Assembly: GCA_002293455.1 (NCBI GenBank)
Contig: DBDH01000057.1
Location: 1-15,795, forward strand
Length of the DNA stretch: 15,795 nucleotides
Source: Treponema sp. UBA937
GTDB lineage: Bacteria; Spirochaetota; Spirochaetia; Treponematales; Breznakiellaceae
Direction of reading: 5' to 3'
In this document: positions 14,312 to 15,795 of the stretch, in pieces
Layout: every line of letters begins with the position of its first letter
How positions within the stretch are numbered: position 1 is the stretch's first letter
Translations under genes and position numbers: made by a program
The notes under the pieces: model-generated
What the model saw: the letters and a program-made list of their open reading frames with translations, nothing else
What the model was told of the DNA's origin: nothing
Databases searched by the model: none

Positions 14312-15661
14312 TCATTTTGAAAGTGCCGCTACGGCCGCCCCGAACAAAGACGCCTGCTCAACAGGAGAAATGATATAGGATCTGGGACCTTTCGCGTTCA
14401 AGAGCCTGTGAAGATTCGATTCCAAAGTTTCCCGAAGTCCTTTATAGATTACGTAGGTGGTTCCTTCAACGGCAATTCTTACCGGAACCATGGGATCATA
14501 CCCGGAACCTATCTTTTCAACGGCGGCCGCCGCGGCGGTCCCCGCGAAAATCCCCGCGCGCTTTGTGATAATCGAAGTCAGATACACAAACGAAGTCAGA
14601 GCGTCCCGTTCATCGGGACCGAAAAACGCGGCAACGGGCCCTTTTCCGGTTAAAGGATCATGCATGAATTCATTTATATCCCTTGTTTGGAAGAAGGGCA
14701 GGGCAAGCATTTCATCGGACTTTTTAAACGAAAGCACTTTGTCCCGAATAGCTTGTTTCATGATAAAATGGGTCAGCGGTCCAAGATACGCGCCGGCAGT
14801 CGCTTTTTCAAAAGTATACGCGCCGGGATTTTTCGTCGTTTTGTCGTATTCCTTGTCGAGCAAGCCCATGTACCGGGAATCATAATCACCCATCTCACAT
14901 ACGACCACTTGGGCTTGGGACGATGAAAAATTGATTTTGGGGATTTCCTTTTCCGGATAGGCTATGTTAAGCCCTGTTCCCAAAATAAAACCAATCACCG
15001 GTCCGTTTTCAACGGTATAGATTTCCGCGCTCTCATGTTTCCTTTCGTTAGAAGGAATTCCTGCCAAGCCGGAAAGAAGCGCCGCCACAGTATCATTTAA
15101 AAGGACAATCCTTTCCGGCACCTTTACGCCTTTTTTCGCAAGAGCTTCCCTCAGTCCCGCTCCAATCGCTTTCCCGATAACATCCGGGGCATCAACTTCC
15201 TTACTGAAAGCAATGAGAATTCCATCGGAATCCCTGGTCATTTCTGTTGGATAGGAAAAACAAAACCCAATTCCTTCAAGATTTTCAGCTTTTTCAAGCA
15301 AAGGAATGGCAAGATCGGCTATCGCGTCGAAAAACTGTTCCGCGCTGACCCGTCCCTGGGTGCCGGGCATCTGGGCTTTTCTGGTTCCCTCAGCGATGGT
15401 TTTCCCGTTTTCATCAAAGCGGACCAGGGCCGCGCGGAGGTTCGTTCCTCCCGCGTCCAGGGCAATGACGGTTTTTCCCGGCGGAACATAAGAAACAGGA
15501 CTCAAATAGGAAGGCAGCATGGGGAGGCTCGACGGTTCTCCCCTTAGGCCCCGGTCCATATCATACTGAATATCCCGCATAAGGGTAAAAGGATCGCAAA
15601 TATCGTAATGAAACCCGTAATGACGGGCAAAATCCGCTAATTGTTTTGGATCAAAGATCAT
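14312..15661 (-). CDS. hxk: Hexokinase, eukaryote-like family
   Basis: This cytoplasmic enzyme phosphorylates glucose and other hexoses with ATP at the entry to glycolysis. At 449 aa it carries the hexokinase family's sites: phosphate-1 loop LDAGGTNLRAALV (68-80), sugar-binding FCFSYPTE (133-140), LLNDTVAALLSG (187-198) with the catalytic base Asp190, 'GFILGTGLNIAY' (224-235), Glu256 and Glu286 with 'AGAYLG' in the sugar site, and the late AVEGTTY adenosine loop (397-403). Hexokinases of this class are unusual in bacteria but known from treponemes, such as Treponema pallidum. The ribosome binding site GAGGAG lies 6 nt before the ATG, and a good promoter is present. The mgtC-family gene follows on the same strand. 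ROK glucokinases have a different motif set, so that alternative is unlikely. Confidence 0.92.
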   Translation of the reverse strand: MIFDPKQLADFARHYGFHYDICDPFTLMRDIQYDMDRGLRGEPSSLPMLPSYLSPVSYVPPGKTVIALDAGGTNLRAALVRFDENGKTIAEGTRKAQMPGTQGRVSAEQFFDAIADLAIPLLEKAENLEGIGFCFSYPTEMTRDSDGILIAFSKEVDAPDVIGKAIGAGLREALAKKGVKVPERIVLLNDTVAALLSGLAGIPSNERKHESAEIYTVENGPVIGFILGTGLNIAYPEKEIPKINFSSSQAQVVVCEMGDYDSRYMGLLDKEYDKTTKNPGAYTFEKATAGAYLGPLTHFIMKQAIRDKVLSFKKSDEMLALPFFQTRDINEFMHDPLTGKGPVAAFFGPDERDALTSFVYLTSIITKRAGIFAGTAAAAAVEKIGSGYDPMVPVRIAVEGTTYVIYKGLRETLESNLHRLLNAKGPRSYIISPVEQASLFGAAVAALSK

Positions 15662-15667
15662 GTCAAA

Positions 15668-15673
15668 CTCCTC
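15668..15673 (-). promoter_or_regulatory. Ribosome binding site of hexokinase
   Basis: GAGGAG on the - strand, 6 nt before the ATG at 15661. It sets the hexokinase start and contrasts with the four starts in this window that lack such a site. Confidence 0.7.
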
Positions 15674-15694
15674 GCTAAGTTACTATTTTTTTTC

Positions 15695-15723
15695 TTTATA
15701 CCATGACTGATGCGTTGTGTCAT
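15695..15723 (-). promoter_or_regulatory. Hexokinase promoter
   Basis: On the - strand ATGACA (15718-15723, one mismatch from TTGACA) is followed after 17 bp by TATAAA (15695-15700). The expected +1 is near 15688, giving a leader of about 27 nt that contains the ribosome binding site. Confidence 0.65.
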
Positions 15724-15747
15724 TAGTTTGCAGATTCATTCCCCAGC

Positions 15748-15768
15748 ATTTATATTTTAAGTATAAAT
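15748..15768. repeat. AT-rich inverted repeat upstream of the hexokinase promoter
   Basis: The arms ATTTATA (15748-15754) and TATAAAT (15762-15768) are perfect complements around a 7-nt centre, about 25 bp upstream of the -35. It could be an operator or UP-like element, or chance in AT-rich DNA. I see no further gene start or RNA between 15662 and the window end. Confidence 0.3.
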
Positions 15769-15795
15769 CGAAGAAATTGCAAAACTTCAGTTTTT

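Noticed and set aside
15781..15795. AAAAC-GTTTT stem with a T-run at the window edge
   Set aside because: The A/T stem is too weak for a terminator and is cut off by the window end.

Overview
The window reads as one stretch of a treponeme-like spirochaete chromosome. This is an inference. It rests on the eukaryote-type hexokinase, the lipobox lipoprotein, the style of the hybrid kinase PAS domains, and moderate GC with many short TPR proteins. I see no tRNA, rRNA, CRISPR array, insertion sequence or phage gene. Almost all of the DNA is coding, and the largest gap without a gene is the 134 bp upstream of the hexokinase gene.

Left region (1-6541, all + strand). The 3' end of an unrecognised secreted-looking protein is followed by a lipoprotein that joins an LPP20-like N-terminal domain to an M48 zinc metallopeptidase. 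Next comes a membrane protein with cytoplasmic TPRs, three TM segments and an external SH3b domain. After a possible internal promoter there are four tightly packed genes: a small 80-aa charged protein with an MSRS-KKTP start, a TPR-ankyrin protein, a TPR protein and a Sel1-like protein. These four look like an accessory array of repeat proteins, of the kind often seen in toxin-immunity loci. No toxin is visible in the window.

Middle region. A 1045-aa hybrid histidine kinase lies on the - strand (6569-9706): one TM, PAS-PAS-GAF-HisKA-HATPase-REC-REC. Its first receiver has Glu where the phospho-acceptor Asp should be. Only 22 bp separate it from a divergent gene pair on the + strand. That pair is a UbiD-family decarboxylase (closest in motifs to the menaquinone type, MqnL-like) and an overlapping UbiA-family prenyltransferase (MqnP-like), so it probably carries out consecutive quinone steps.

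Right region. A lipid/diacylglycerol kinase-like protein and a small eight-cysteine YkgJ-type protein overlap by ATGA on the + strand. Convergent to them on the - strand are hexokinase and, downstream of it, an MgtC/SapB-family membrane protein.

Main unexplained signal. Four gene starts (histidine kinase, ubiD, lipid kinase, mgtC) lack a Shine-Dalgarno sequence, and each has a good -10 hexamer ending 6-8 nt before the ATG. This is the geometry of leaderless or nearly leaderless mRNAs. Two of these -10 boxes overlap on opposite strands in the 22-bp divergent gap, so one symmetric element may drive both directions. Hexokinase is the in-window contrast: near-consensus -35 and -10, a leader of about 27 nt, and a strong GAGGAG ribosome binding site.
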